Source of the DNA: Bradyrhizobium stylosanthis | Lineage (GTDB): Bacteria > Pseudomonadota > Alphaproteobacteria > Rhizobiales > Xanthobacteraceae | Length of the DNA: 64,000 bases | Direction: 5' to 3' | NCBI RefSeq assembly: GCF_001641335.1 | Contig: NZ_LVEM01000002.1 | Coordinates: 1,622,124 to 1,686,123 of the forward strand | Part shown: positions 1-11,104 of the stretch, piece after piece | Numbering within the stretch: the stretch's first letter is position 1 | How the letters are laid out: each line of letters opens with the position of its first letter | Notes under the pieces: generated by a model | Told to the model about the DNA's origin: nothing | Database searches by the model: none | Seen by the model: the letters and a program-made list of their open reading frames with translations, nothing else | Made by a program: the position numbers and the translations under genes

Positions 1-345
1 TGACGATGGACGACGTGCGCGGCATGCGCAAAGCCGTCGGCCATTGGTGCAAGGTCACGAGGTCAGGTACCGCGAGATCCGGCACAAGATCTTCGCGCAC
101 AAGAGCATCGATCGGGCGGCGGCCGGCACCGTGATGGCGAACACCAGCGTGGACTAGGACGGGAATTGCTCGGTTTCCTGCACGCGCTTTATCAATCGCT
201 CTTTCAGTTGTACGCCAACGGCATCATGCCGAATATCACACCGGCAAAATTCGATTTGCCGTCGTCGCCGGGCGGCAGAAAACCGGGTGAGCGCATTTTC
301 CACGAGAGCCGCGACCTATTGTACTGCATGCTGGATCCGCGGCTG
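1..345 (+). pseudogene. HEPN/AbiU2-like protein fragment, cut by window edge
   Basis: The first 157 bases read on the plus strand as the C-terminal part of a helical protein, with RYREIRHKIFAHKSIDRA ending in TAG. A shifted frame from about 160 continues with FLHALYQSLFQLYANGI and ends in the region of ESRDLLYCML. The R-x-x-x-x-H pattern within IRHKIFAH resembles the catalytic motif of HEPN-domain proteins such as AbiU2-like proteins. The two parts make sense only when joined across a frameshift near 157-166, so this is probably a broken gene. The 5' end lies outside the window. The family call rests on a short motif and is tentative. Confidence 0.35.
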
Positions 346-518
346 CGATCGGACGCTCCGGTCTGATCCGAGATCGATCCGGCCTTGAACTTCGTCCACG
401 CTCCGGAGACAAGTCGTACGATCGCCGGCTCGAGCCCGTCGCCATTGCGAATGTTTTGCGACACGTGCGGACGGCCATGCGTCCTGTCGTTGTTCATCTG
501 CAGTTCAACTCCTACATG

Positions 519-912
519 CTACGGGCAAAGTGCCGCGACCACCGCGACCGGAGCGAGGTCAAGGATCTGGAGCAGAAGCACGACCTCGTCCTCAAGCTTA
601 AAGGCGCGTGATCGTAAAGACCTACAGCGTAACGAACGTGGCTGTGAGAGATCGCAAGATGGCAAAGACGATTGGCGACGCGCGCTTGCTATCGGATGTC
701 CGGCCTTCACCGATCGCGTGCCGGCGAAGGGACCGGTCGCCTGCTCGATCAGGGCTTCACCTTTGGCGCCCGCGGACTCGCCGGCATGCTTACGAAAATG
801 TCGCGACGAGCGGCGAGATTTCTTGCATGAGCTTTTGAGCGACAAACTTTCCCCACGCCTCAACAAGAGGGCGTTCTTGATACCAGCGCTCTAGGAGCTC
901 TTCCTCGGTCAT
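519..912 (-). pseudogene. Possible RelA/SpoT-like nucleotidyltransferase relic
   Basis: An open start at 912 gives MTEEELLERWYQERPLVEAW, which resembles the N-terminus of RelA/SpoT-domain (ppGpp synthetase-like) proteins, but the frame stops near 790 after about 40 codons. A second frame carries a possible continuation (AKGEALIEQA) before coding character is lost. The start overlaps the stop of the NdpA-like gene upstream (ATGA overlap), so the two were once a translationally coupled pair. No intact catalytic domain remains. The family assignment is weak; it could also be another small protein gene destroyed by frameshifts. Confidence 0.3.
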
Positions 913-1815
913 TCTTGCGTCTGAATGCGATCTTCAATCGTGATGATCGTCCATTGGCTTGGCTGGCCCGGCGCGGCGTCTTCGGCCTCGACCGTTTCCA
1001 TGGTGATCAAATCTTTGAAGGACTCGGGCGGCGCGCTCAGCTCGATGCTTCCCGAGAAGCGAACGCGCCTCTTACGCAACTGACTGCCGACTTTCGGAGA
1101 TGTCTTTCTGAACGGCATTCAGGGGAAAGTTCTTGCCCTGCATGAAGTTCGTATAGTCGTCCCGCGCCTCAGTAGGCAGGTAAGCCGTTGAGAAATTTGT
1201 TAACCTGGATCGTCGGCGTCTGATCCACCTTCAGGTAAGTGTACAAAGAGGTCAGAAGATCATCCCTGATTTCAGGTTCGACCGGCAGCAACCGAATGAA
1301 CGTTCGGGTGTGCTCGAAGAAAGTGCGCGTCAGATGCGCGCGGTTCTGTGGGATCTGGCAACCGAGGAACGCGTCGAAGAAGTATTTCGCCGCCCCTTCC
1401 CGGTTCTGCAACGTCATCTGACTGTCGTAGACGTGCGCGGTCCACCCTTGCGGCAGCGTTTGTCCCGCCGTCTTCTGCACGAAGAATCCAATCTTGTAGA
1501 GCTTCGAGGCCGGCGTCAGGAACAGGTCTTTGAAGAAGTCGAGCGCTCTTCCGTGCTCTCGAAAGCACTCTGCTTTTCGGTTTGATGACGGCCACAAAAG
1601 GGCGCGGCGTGGCGCCGATCGTTCCCGAAAATACCATCAGCTTTCGCCCGGAAGGTTCTTCGCCTGTTGTGCGCTGGCCAGTTTGTCCGCGAACTTCACC
1701 GAATTTGCGACGAACACTGCGTCAGGTATTCCGACAAGAGATAACGCGAGGGCCACAGCGCTTTCCGGTCCTGCATCGTCCCGATTGGATCGTCGGTGCC
1801 CCGGACTTTGACGAG
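909..1815 (-). pseudogene. Nucleoid-associated protein (NdpA/NA37-like), frameshifted
   Basis: Three consecutive minus-strand frames give one NdpA-like protein. The first, about 1815-1640, has VGIPDAVFVANSVKFADKL. The second, about 1640-1175, starts with MVFSGTIGATPRPF and runs through FFKDLFLTPASKLYKIGFF, GWTAHVYDSQ and KYFFDAFLGCQIPQNRAH to KVDQTPTIQVNKFLNG. The third, about 1160-909, has KVGSQLRKRRVRFSGSIELS and ends near WTIITIEDRIQTQE. At least three frameshifts separate these blocks and the N-terminus is missing, so the gene is dead. NA37 proteins bind the nucleoid; in accessory DNA they often sit near mobile or defence genes. Confidence 0.55.
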
Positions 1816-2042
1816 CTCAGGGTTTGACGGCCTCGCACCTTGCCGATCGGCCGGGCGCAACTTACCTGAGTGCGGCGAAACTATCCCTGGTGCTCAGCGC
1901 GACCAGATTGCACGCCAAGTCTTCATAACGTCTGGGCGGGATAGGCTGATGGGCGGGATAGGCTGAGATCTGCGCTGCGACCACGTCCGCTCACAATACG
2001 AGATCATAGATCGAGTGATGCCTGCCACAAAGGATCATTGAC

Positions 2043-2492
2043 TCACGCCGTGTCGGACTGCGATGCGATTAATAGCCGCCCATTAGCGAACAGCGCCAAA
2101 ACCTGCCCATCGTTCCAAGCGAATAGGTGTATCTTGATGCCGTCCGCAATCTCGCGTGCCGTGAGAGTGCCCGCACAGCCGAACACGGAAACTACGTCTG
2201 CGTAGTGTGAGCCCAGCTGTACAGCACCTAGCTCCAGCTCCGTGACGCGGCAATGCCCGGCAGGGAATGACCGAGCGTCAATTGACCTGTAATTCCCATC
2301 CAGGTCATCAGGCGCAGGCGGATCGCCGAGAATCCCAGTGGACGGAGCGCTGGCATGTGCTGGTCGAGGCCAGCTCGAGAGCTGGACCACCTGCATGAAC
2401 AGCCATCCGGATGCGGTGATCATCATGACCCGCAGGATCGTTTGCCGGTTGATGAGATAGCCGGTAATTGTGAACGGTTGAGATACCTTCAT
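2043..2492 (-). CDS. Small exported protein of unknown function
   Basis: A 149-residue protein if started at the ATG at 2492; a GTG at 2501 would add three residues. Residues about 20-45 form a hydrophobic stretch (RVMMITASGWLFMQVVQL) followed by PAHASA, which looks like a signal peptide with an Ala-x-Ala cleavage site. The mature part has two cysteines (GHCRV and FGCAG) and the pattern LGAVQLGSHYADVVSVFG, which recalls small outer-membrane or periplasmic proteins of the SmpA type, but I do not recognise a family. No strong ribosome binding site is seen and it has no co-oriented neighbour. Confidence 0.5.
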   Translation of the reverse strand: MKVSQPFTITGYLINRQTILRVMMITASGWLFMQVVQLSSWPRPAHASAPSTGILGDPPAPDDLDGNYRSIDARSFPAGHCRVTELELGAVQLGSHYADVVSVFGCAGTLTAREIADGIKIHLFAWNDGQVLALFANGRLLIASQSDTA

Positions 2493-2501
2493 CGAATACA
2501 C

Positions 2502-3333
2502 TCGTTGGAGGGTTCAAGGTAAGTAGGCCTCAGAGGCAGTCGCCAGTCGTGATGAACCCATGTGCAGGAATAAGAGTCACTGATAGGTAGGACATGATGA
2601 CGAGCCTGGCGCGATCGCAGTGGTCTCAAAATTTGGCCTATCAGGCGGAAATGGATGGGGCGGACTCTATGCCATCTAGACGGACACGGCGGTCCGCCCC
2701 TACATCACGGCGACGGCTCCGTAATGGTATTGGACATCAAGCAAGCTCTATGCCGAACTGAGAACCCCAGAACTTGCTGGCGCATCGAACTTGAAATGAT
2801 CCGAAGATAGTAAGTCGTATGCAACGTCAATTCAAGATCTTGCGCGCGTTGTCTGCAAGGGAGCCTCTGCAAATTGCGACGCCCCGGTTAGTCATTTTCT
2901 GTCTCTGCTGCGCTCTTAATGGCTGCCCTGCCATAGTGTGCCTGGTGAGCGCATTTGCTCTCCGAGCGGCATATGAGCGCGAAACAGCTTAAGATCTCAC
3001 CCCAGTTCGCAAGGGCCCTGCCGCGAGCGTTCTAACTAGAAGCTGGAAGATGTGCCTCGCCGCATTGATTGCGGCCTGCATCGCGCGCCTAGACGAGGCT
3101 CCTGCTCCACTCTCTTTGGGCGCTTTGCTGGCCTATCTGGGGTGGAGGCGGCGAAACTCTGACTTAACCAGAAAGGATGGCTGTCAAGCAAGCTGCCAAC
3201 CTTTGCTTAGCCAAGAGGGCTCCGCGGGGATTCTCTTAAACCACGTGGCGATTTCCTTCTCTCCATAGAGGGATCTCTGGTTTTAATAGAGGGATCTCTG
3301 GTCCTCGCTATTTTAAGCCCCTTTTCGAAGGGG
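2502..3333. other. Stretch without a recognisable gene
   Basis: About 830 bases in which no frame on either strand reads as a protein I recognise. A short frame near 3050-3268 has no ribosome binding site or family resemblance. The right end carries a short direct repeat and a CCCCTT-TTCG-AAGGGG hairpin at 3318-3333. Confidence 0.4.
3265..3302. repeat. Short direct repeat, two copies
   Basis: The 16-base unit ATAGAGGGATCTCTGG occurs at 3265-3280 and again at 3286-3301, separated by TTTTA. Each unit contains the small palindrome AGAGATCCCTCT-like core (AGAGGGATCTCT). No function is evident; it lies just upstream of a decayed gene. Confidence 0.7.
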
Positions 3334-4215
3334 TTGAATCGAGCGTGGCGTCAGGGTGTAAGCAAGATGCGAGAACGCCTGCCACGATACATTGCAAATG
3401 AAAAATCAGTTTCTCGCTCCACATCTTGCGGAATGCGCGGCGGGCAAAATTTAGGATTCACGACAGGAGGTAACCGACGCAAGCCGACGCTCTGGGCGGC
3501 CGCGTTCGCGTCTACATTTGTCGCCGAGCCACACGCTGCGCAAGCTGAGCTCGCTAGCGAAAGTCTGAATTGGTCGTATAGCACGAACTCAAACGGCGCC
3601 CTCGCAGTCGCCGTCAAAAGGTCGATCTCTCCGTTTTGGGATACGTCGATCGGAGCCGCAATGACTGTGGCGCACGAGCCCACCACGACGTGGGATTTGC
3701 TGGCGGAGAAAGCAGCTAATGGCGGCAACGTGCCGCAATCCTCTGGCATTGTCTGGGCTGCAGCCACCGCCCCCGGCCCAGGCTCCTTTTGGGACAAACC
3801 GCGGTGGACCCGCGGATTCGGGCGAGCAGAGTAGCAAGATCGCAACTTCGCTCCTCAAGTCGGTGCCGCTGCAGAGCGACTATTCGCCGGCATTGCAGAT
3901 TGAAGGCGGTCTGATCCAGAAGGGTCAGATGCCGCTTCTCGGCATGCTCGGGCAAGGGACGCGCAATAATGAGAATCATCACTCGGCCAAAGTGACAATC
4001 ACCGGTACCGGGACGAGCTTTGTCGTTGGCCAAGCCATGTCGACCATCGACGCAAATGGCTGCGTAGCTTTGGCGCCGAGCAGACGCTCTTCAAGGGGGC
4101 ACGATCTCCAGCGACATTGGAGAGACCGCACAGATGTCCTCAATGAGGACGTTTCGTCAAACGGCGGGCATAGCGTTCGGCAGGAAGCAGACGTCGCCAT
4201 AGCATTCGGCGGTTA
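3334..4215 (+). pseudogene. Surface/exported beta-rich protein, multiply frameshifted
   Basis: From 3334 (TTG start, or a later ATG at 3433) the frame gives an exported-looking N-terminus (WAAAFASTFVAEPHAAQA) and then ESLNWSYSTNSNGALAVAV, FWDTSIGAAMTV and GNVPQSSGIVWAAA up to GSFWDK. The frame then shifts near 3800 to DSGEQSSKIATSLLKSVPL and AKVTITGTGTSFVVGQAMS. It shifts again near 4058, where another frame reads WLRSFGAEQTLFKG. I recall this arrangement from hypothetical surface proteins of Bradyrhizobium. Two or more frameshifts make it non-functional in this strain unless they are sequencing errors. Confidence 0.55.
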
Positions 4216-4870
4216 AATGGCAAGGTTTCGTTGATGGCTAGAGACTCTGCGGGATCGCGGATTCATCCGTGAGCCTTTCTGTTCCAATTTGGACTAAGGT
4301 CTACACATAGAGGCGCTTGTCCGATTCGGGCGTTTCTAGACGAACGAGCGACAGGGAAGCCGCGATGGATCGTAAGCAATCCTGTTTATTGGAATGGCAA
4401 TCACGAGCAGCATAACAAGTCGGGAATGAAGAAGCCCTAGTCCATGAAGCCCACCTTGCACTAAAGACCTCAGTGCGACTGTCGGGCTCGATGGATTTTT
4501 GGCTTGCGATGCCACTCGACGTTTCGTGACTCCTGGCGGCTTACAGACATTCCTTGGTGAGGTTCTCGACAATCTGAGGCGCGAAAGTGCCAGCTATTGC
4601 CGAAATGGCGCGGACGAAAGTACAGCGACCAGCGTTTGTTAGGCGGCCCCGGGATCCAAGCCGGGATTCACACAGCTCGCGGACGGCGAATCCTTGCTCA
4701 CGATCGTCGGTGGACCCGATTGATGTGGCGACGGTGCGCCCGCGAGCGAGCGTGGCTGCGCCGAGAGTGATGCCGATTCTTCGACAGCCGTGACTCTGTA
4801 CCGAAGTTGTTGTCGTGCACTTCAGCTCTATGATAAGCAGGAATTGGACCAGCTTTGAAAGGATTGCGGT
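4216..4870. other. Intergenic region upstream of rpoN
   Basis: About 650 bases. No frame on either strand reads as a recognisable protein. I see no clear -24/-12, nod box or tts box ahead of rpoN. A ribosome binding site (AAAGGA) sits seven bases before the rpoN start. Confidence 0.4.
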
Positions 4871-6466
4871 ATGAGTCTAACGCAGAGATTTGAGTTTCGG
4901 CAGTCGCTGGTGATAACGCCGCAGTTGATGCAGGCGATCAAGATGCTGCAATTGTCTAATCTAGATCTCACGACCTTCGTCGAGGAAGAGCTAGAACGCA
5001 ATCCGCTGCTCGAGCCCGCTGACGACAATGAGCGCGCAACCAGTGATGTTTCTGACGAAACCAGCTTATTTAGGGACCGCGAGGAAAGCGGAGGCGAGGA
5101 CCATGAGACCTTGGGCGCGACCGCCGAAACGTTTGAGATCGGGCAGGAAGAATGGCCGAAATCTGATATCGGCAGCCGTATTGAGATCGAACACAATGTT
5201 GCTTCTGAAGAAGCTGCCGAGGCGGGCGTTCGCAACACCCAGGATGCATCCACGAGGGTCTCCCCTGAATGGGGCGGCGGCGCCTCCGGTGACGAGGACT
5301 ACAATCTCGAAGCCATCGTCGCGGTAGAGACAACACTTTCCGACCATCTCGCCGAGCAGCTCGCGGTCGCGTTCACCGCGCCGGCGCAGCGCATGATCGG
5401 GCAGTATCTGATCGATCTCGTCGACGAGGCCGGCTATCTGCCGCCCGATCTTGGCGGGGCTGCCGAGCGGCTTGGCGCAACGCAAAAGGACGTCGAGGAC
5501 GTTCTTGCCGTGCTAAAAAAATTCGACCCGCCCGGCGTCTGCGCACGTAGCTTAAGCGAATGCCTGGCGATCCAGCTTCGCGAGCTTGACCGCTACGATC
5601 CCGCGATGCAGGCCCTCGTCGAGCATCTCGATCTCCTCGCTAAGCGCGACATCGCGAGCTTGCGCGAACTCTGCGGGGTCGACGACGAGGATATCGCCGA
5701 CATGATCGGCGAGATCCGCCGCCTTAACCCGAAGCCCGGCATGAAGTTCGGCTCCGCGCGCCTGCAGACCATGGTGCCGGACGTCTATGTTCATTCAGGT
5801 CCCGACGGCGGCTGGCATGTCGAGCTCAACAGCGACACCTTGCCGCGCGTGCTCGTGAACCAGACCTATTACACCGAGCTGTCAAAGAGGACCGGCAAGG
5901 GCGGCGACAAATCCTATTTCGCCGATGCCTTGCAGAACGCGACCTGGCTGGTGCGCGCACTCGATCAGCGTGCCCGCACCATCCTGAAGGTCGCGACCGA
6001 GATCGTGCGCCAGCAGGACGGCTTCTTCACCCATGGTATCGCACGCTTGAGGCCGCTCAACCTGAAAGCGGTAGCCGAGGCTATCGAGATGCATGAATCG
6101 ACGGTCTCGCGCGTCAGCGCCAACAAATACATCGCGACGAATCGCGGCACGTTTGAGCTGAAATATTTCTTCAGCACATCGATTGCATCGGCCGATGGCG
6201 GCGAGGCGCATTCCGCTGAATCCGTCCGCCACCACATCAAGCAGCTGATCGATACGGAGGAGCCGTCCGCAACCCTGTCCGACGACACGATCGTCGAACG
6301 GTTACGTGCCTCCGGTATTGAAATCGCCCGGCGCACGGTTGCTAAGTACCGCGAAGCCATGCGCATTCCCTCTTCGGCACAACGTCGTCGCGACAAGCAG
6401 AGCACCCTTGATAACGTCCTCTCCATCGCCCTGTCCGATCGTTCCCGCACCGCCGAGCCGGCTTGA
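4871..6466 (+). CDS. rpoN: RNA polymerase sigma-54 factor RpoN
   Basis: A 531-residue sigma-54 factor of normal length. Region I (residues 1-50) has FRQSLVITPQLMQAIKMLQL and EEELERNPLLE, the part contacted by AAA+ activators such as NifA. It is followed by an acidic linker (about 50-150), the core-binding domain (about 150-330), a helix-turn-helix (LKAVAEAIEMHESTVSRVSA, about 400-420) and the RpoN box ARRTVAKYRE near residue 490, which reads the -24 element. The ATG at 4871 has AAAGGA seven bases upstream. The gene stands alone on the plus strand. Bradyrhizobium carries two rpoN genes; its setting among symbiosis genes suggests the symbiotic copy (rpoN1), which is inference. It would serve NifA-type promoters such as the one at 21164. 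Confidence 0.96.
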   Translation: MSLTQRFEFRQSLVITPQLMQAIKMLQLSNLDLTTFVEEELERNPLLEPADDNERATSDVSDETSLFRDREESGGEDHETLGATAETFEIGQEEWPKSDIGSRIEIEHNVASEEAAEAGVRNTQDASTRVSPEWGGGASGDEDYNLEAIVAVETTLSDHLAEQLAVAFTAPAQRMIGQYLIDLVDEAGYLPPDLGGAAERLGATQKDVEDVLAVLKKFDPPGVCARSLSECLAIQLRELDRYDPAMQALVEHLDLLAKRDIASLRELCGVDDEDIADMIGEIRRLNPKPGMKFGSARLQTMVPDVYVHSGPDGGWHVELNSDTLPRVLVNQTYYTELSKRTGKGGDKSYFADALQNATWLVRALDQRARTILKVATEIVRQQDGFFTHGIARLRPLNLKAVAEAIEMHESTVSRVSANKYIATNRGTFELKYFFSTSIASADGGEAHSAESVRHHIKQLIDTEEPSATLSDDTIVERLRASGIEIARRTVAKYREAMRIPSSAQRRRDKQSTLDNVLSIALSDRSRTAEPA

Positions 6467-6475
6467 TTGCGCTTA

Positions 6476-6606
6476 AAGTTAAAGCATGATCCGGAACTGA
6501 AGGCCCGCGTTAGCGCAAAGTGTGAAGCGGTTTTCCGGAAAGATCATGCGCAAACAACAACCTAAAGCGCGATGACGATTCATCCTGATCTCATCACGCT
6601 TTAGGC
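6476..6606. repeat. REP-like intergenic palindromic repeat
   Basis: A block with nested inverted repeats: AAAGCATGATCCGGAA near 6480 pairs with TTCCGGAAAGATCATGC near 6532, and AAAGCGCGATGA near 6564 pairs with TCATCACGCTTTA near 6592. This is the arrangement of a dispersed intergenic repeat common in Bradyrhizobium and Rhodopseudomonas genomes. It follows the rpoN stop directly and may act as its 3' end structure. A degraded copy of the second half is visible near 14684. Confidence 0.7.
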
Positions 6607-6894
6607 ATCGATCAAGCGAGCCGTTGCCTCAGCTGCGAGACCTATGGGTGTATCGAGACTATTACGGGCCGTCAGCCAGGTTTTCGTGACCGGAGGCAAC
6701 AAGGATAGTCACATGATACGTGCCTATGAACAATCTCGTCGGGTGCATCGGCCGCATCTTCTGGTCAATGGGGCACGAGCACGACCCGTGCACGGAACGA
6801 TTTTTGACAGAAGCTGAGGTGGGGGATTTCTAAAAAAGTGTCATTCCAAGATCGCGTTTCGCGCGCCCGGAGAGGAATGGAAAAGCAAGCTGAA

Positions 6895-6926
6895 AACAAC
6901 AACCCCGGCATTGCTGCCGGAGTTTC
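6895..6926 (-). terminator. Terminator after groEL
   Basis: On the minus strand the stem CCGGCA-GCAA-TGCCGG (6905-6920 region) is followed by GGTTGTTGTTTTC, a T-rich tail. It lies about 25 bases past the groEL stop and is in the right orientation to end the groESL transcript. Confidence 0.7.
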
Positions 6927-6950
6927 GTATTTTTGTTGAAAGCGTACGAC

Positions 6951-8591
<1,641 letters not shown>

Positions 8592-8672
8592 ATCAGTTTC
8601 CCTGAGTTGTGTCATCTCACCCTTGGCGCCTGGCAGGCGTTCCTCAGAGGTGAGCGATGCGAGCGGGTTGAA

Positions 8673-8987
8673 TTAAGCGACCTTCTTTTTGGCCGACACG
8701 TCGGTGAGAACGCCCATGATGTCGCTTTCCTTCATGATCAAGAGCTCCTGGCCGTCGATCTTAACCTCAGTGCCTGACCACTTGCCGAACAGCACACGAT
8801 CACCGACGCCCAGATCGATCGCGATCAGCTTGCCGCTCTCGTCGCGGCCACCGGGGCCAACGGCGATCACTTCGCCCTGGGAGGGCTTTTCCTTGGCCGT
8901 ATCGGGAATGATGATGCCGCCAGCGGTCTTCTCTTCTGCGTCGATACGCTTGACCAGGACGCGATCATGAAGTGGACGAAAGTGCAT
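8673..8987 (-). CDS. groES: 10-kDa co-chaperonin GroES
   Basis: A 104-residue GroES starting MHFRPLHDRVLVKR at 8987, preceded by GGAGG at the correct distance; an upstream in-frame ATG would add an unlikely 13-residue extension. It has the mobile-loop sequence EKTAGGIIIPDTAKEKP and the roof-hairpin region GGRDESGK. It caps the GroEL cavity during ATP-driven folding and is the first gene of the groES-groEL operon, behind a CIRCE element. Confidence 0.97.
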   Translation of the reverse strand: MHFRPLHDRVLVKRIDAEEKTAGGIIIPDTAKEKPSQGEVIAVGPGGRDESGKLIAIDLGVGDRVLFGKWSGTEVKIDGQELLIMKESDIMGVLTDVSAKKKVA

Positions 8988-9031
8988 GCAGTCCTCCAAA
9001 AAATTTGCAGGAGTTGAGGATTTCAACGTTG

Positions 9032-9058
9032 TTAGCAGTCTGTGCCCGCGAGTGCTAA
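9032..9058 (-). promoter_or_regulatory. CIRCE operator (HrcA site)
   Basis: TTAGCAGTC, nine bases, GAGTGCTAA. This is the CIRCE inverted repeat (TTAGCACTC-N9-GAGTGCTAA) with a single mismatch in the left arm. It lies 45 bases upstream of the groES start and should bind the HrcA repressor, releasing groESL on heat stress. Confidence 0.92.
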
Positions 9059-11104
9059 CGCAGGCGCAACTGAAATAGGATGGGTTTTTGTGGGAGCAAG
9101 GGCGGCCAGCTAAAAATCAGCTCTCATAAGCGTGTCTATCTGAGTCATTAGCGCCGCTAACTGGCCCGCGCGCAATGAGCGCAGTGTGACTGCTCGGCCG
9201 AGGCCTGCATGATGTCGCGACGGATGATCTTCCTGAAAGAATCCCCAGAGATTAGTGCCTCGAGATTCTTAGTCATCGCTAATGCCATTCATCTGGCTAA
9301 TTCCATTCATCTGATTGACTGCTGGGATACCGGCTCCGACCGAAGCGAACGCTAGCGCTGATGAACGCGCTGGTAACAGGAGTTCGCCGTGGCTTACTTC
9401 AGTGGACCGGATTCTCATCGAGTTACCGCCATGTCCGCAACAGCGAGGGAGCGTGAACAGGTTCGCTGATGCCCCCTCATTCTGACGATCTCGGAAATAG
9501 GCGACTTATCTATCTTGCTCAATCGCTAACTTTGGCAGTTGACAACAGCTGGATGAAAGCGGCGAGCCGGCGGCGGCGGCCTCTTCGGAGCTGAACGAAA
9601 TGCGCGGGTTCGAACATAGGCATCACCGACAGGAGACAAACCGCGTTATTGCGGAGCGGAAGCCTGGTGCAAAATCCCGGCAAAGGCGGATCGGCACGTC
9701 CCTTAGCTTCGTACCTCGGCCGAGCGGCCGCGCGAGGGAACTGATTCAACGCCAACACTCACGCAAAGCTCAATCGCGCTTCATCTACTCTGCGAGGCGA
9801 TGATGATCGTATACGCATACGTTTCGCGTACTACGATTGCAACTAGATCCGCCTCCGGGAGGCAAAGAGATGCAAGCGACCCCAGTTTCGCAGCACCTTC
9901 TTAAGACCGGTCGCGAGAAGAGTGGAGTGAGGGGCGGCACCGACGACTGGATCGGAAATGCGCCGAGTCCGCCCCCGCATCACCCTTGGGAGCGGAGGTG
10001 ACGCGACTTTGAAGTTAGCAAACAATCCGATCATGCAGCTACTGCAACTATCTCACACCAGGATGGCACGCATACGGGTTGAATCGGCCGCGGCGTTAGG
10101 TTGTATGCTGCGGAGCCCTAGAGTGTCCGTCCTGGCTTTGCGCAGAGAACCCTGACTGTTGACGACGAGCCCACGCGACGGACAAAGAAAATTGCAGACA
10201 AGGCGAAAGATGTGCGGCTAAAATCGATCAGAAACAATAATTCGATTTCGTCGTTAGTAGGACCACTCAGGCGACCAACCCAAGGTCTTCAATCTCGATA
10301 ATGCGTCAGCCGCCCTCTTTTCTGCTCTTAGGCTTCCCTTCTCGTTGGATAGGATTCATCCATGCTGCTCGATCGCAACGGCCGCGGCAGATTGGTCAGG
10401 CGATCGGGACCCCACTTCCAAAACGCGGTTGCGTTTCATGCCGGAGCCCTCGTCTGGCCTGAACTTGACTGAGCTCGCTAGCCTGAGTTCGGTTCGGAGC
10501 GAAATTCAAGCCGCAACGAATCTAGTTCTCGTCCTTCTGTACAGATCCGACTGCGTCAGCCGCTCGATCATTGTTCGACGTCTGACGGCGCGGCACAAGT
10601 TTGTGAGATCCAACACACTTGCGTGCTGTCGCGCCTTCTCGGCTCCTTTGCGAAGCGCGATAAGGCGCTGACAGCTCGCGACGGACGCTGGCACGGCCCT
10701 TGCTCCCTCTCACCGTAGGCCAATCGAGGCGAGTTGGAAGGAGCTGACCATGAGCAGCACGACAGGATCTTGGGCTTACGGAGAGAAAGCGCCCATGCCA
10801 AGTCAAGAGCAGACCAAAACGAAAGAAGTTCGTGGCTCTTCGAGCCGCGGCGGCTTTGGAGCTATGCCGCAGGATGCAAAAGCTGCAGCAAAAACCGCTA
10901 AGAGGCGCTGACGAAATCGGGCGCACGACTGCCCGGTTATGCAGGGCCGAAAGTGCGGTACCGCTGACCTCGCCCTGCCCCTTGACGGCAGGGCGAGGAG
11001 GCGTCGCTGCTTTGGCCATTTATAGGAGCTGGCAACCGCAGTTGCTCATTGCATCGCCTAGAATGAATGGGTTGGATGGGAATTGACGGGCCTTTTGCGA
11101 TAAA
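9059..11104. other. Two-kilobase stretch without a recognisable gene
   Basis: Several medium frames exist on both strands between 9519 and 11086, but none has a ribosome binding site, a recognisable motif or a neighbour that supports it, and their composition (rich in Arg, Ser and Pro) is that of antisense or non-coding frames. Around 9285-9325 the words CATTCATCTGGCTAATTC and CATTCATCTGATTGAC form an imperfect direct repeat. I see no tRNA, nod box or tts box here. Confidence 0.4.

Noticed and set aside
9285..9325. Imperfect direct repeat CATTCATCTG
   Set aside because: Too short and with only two copies; no attachment-site or regulatory meaning can be supported.
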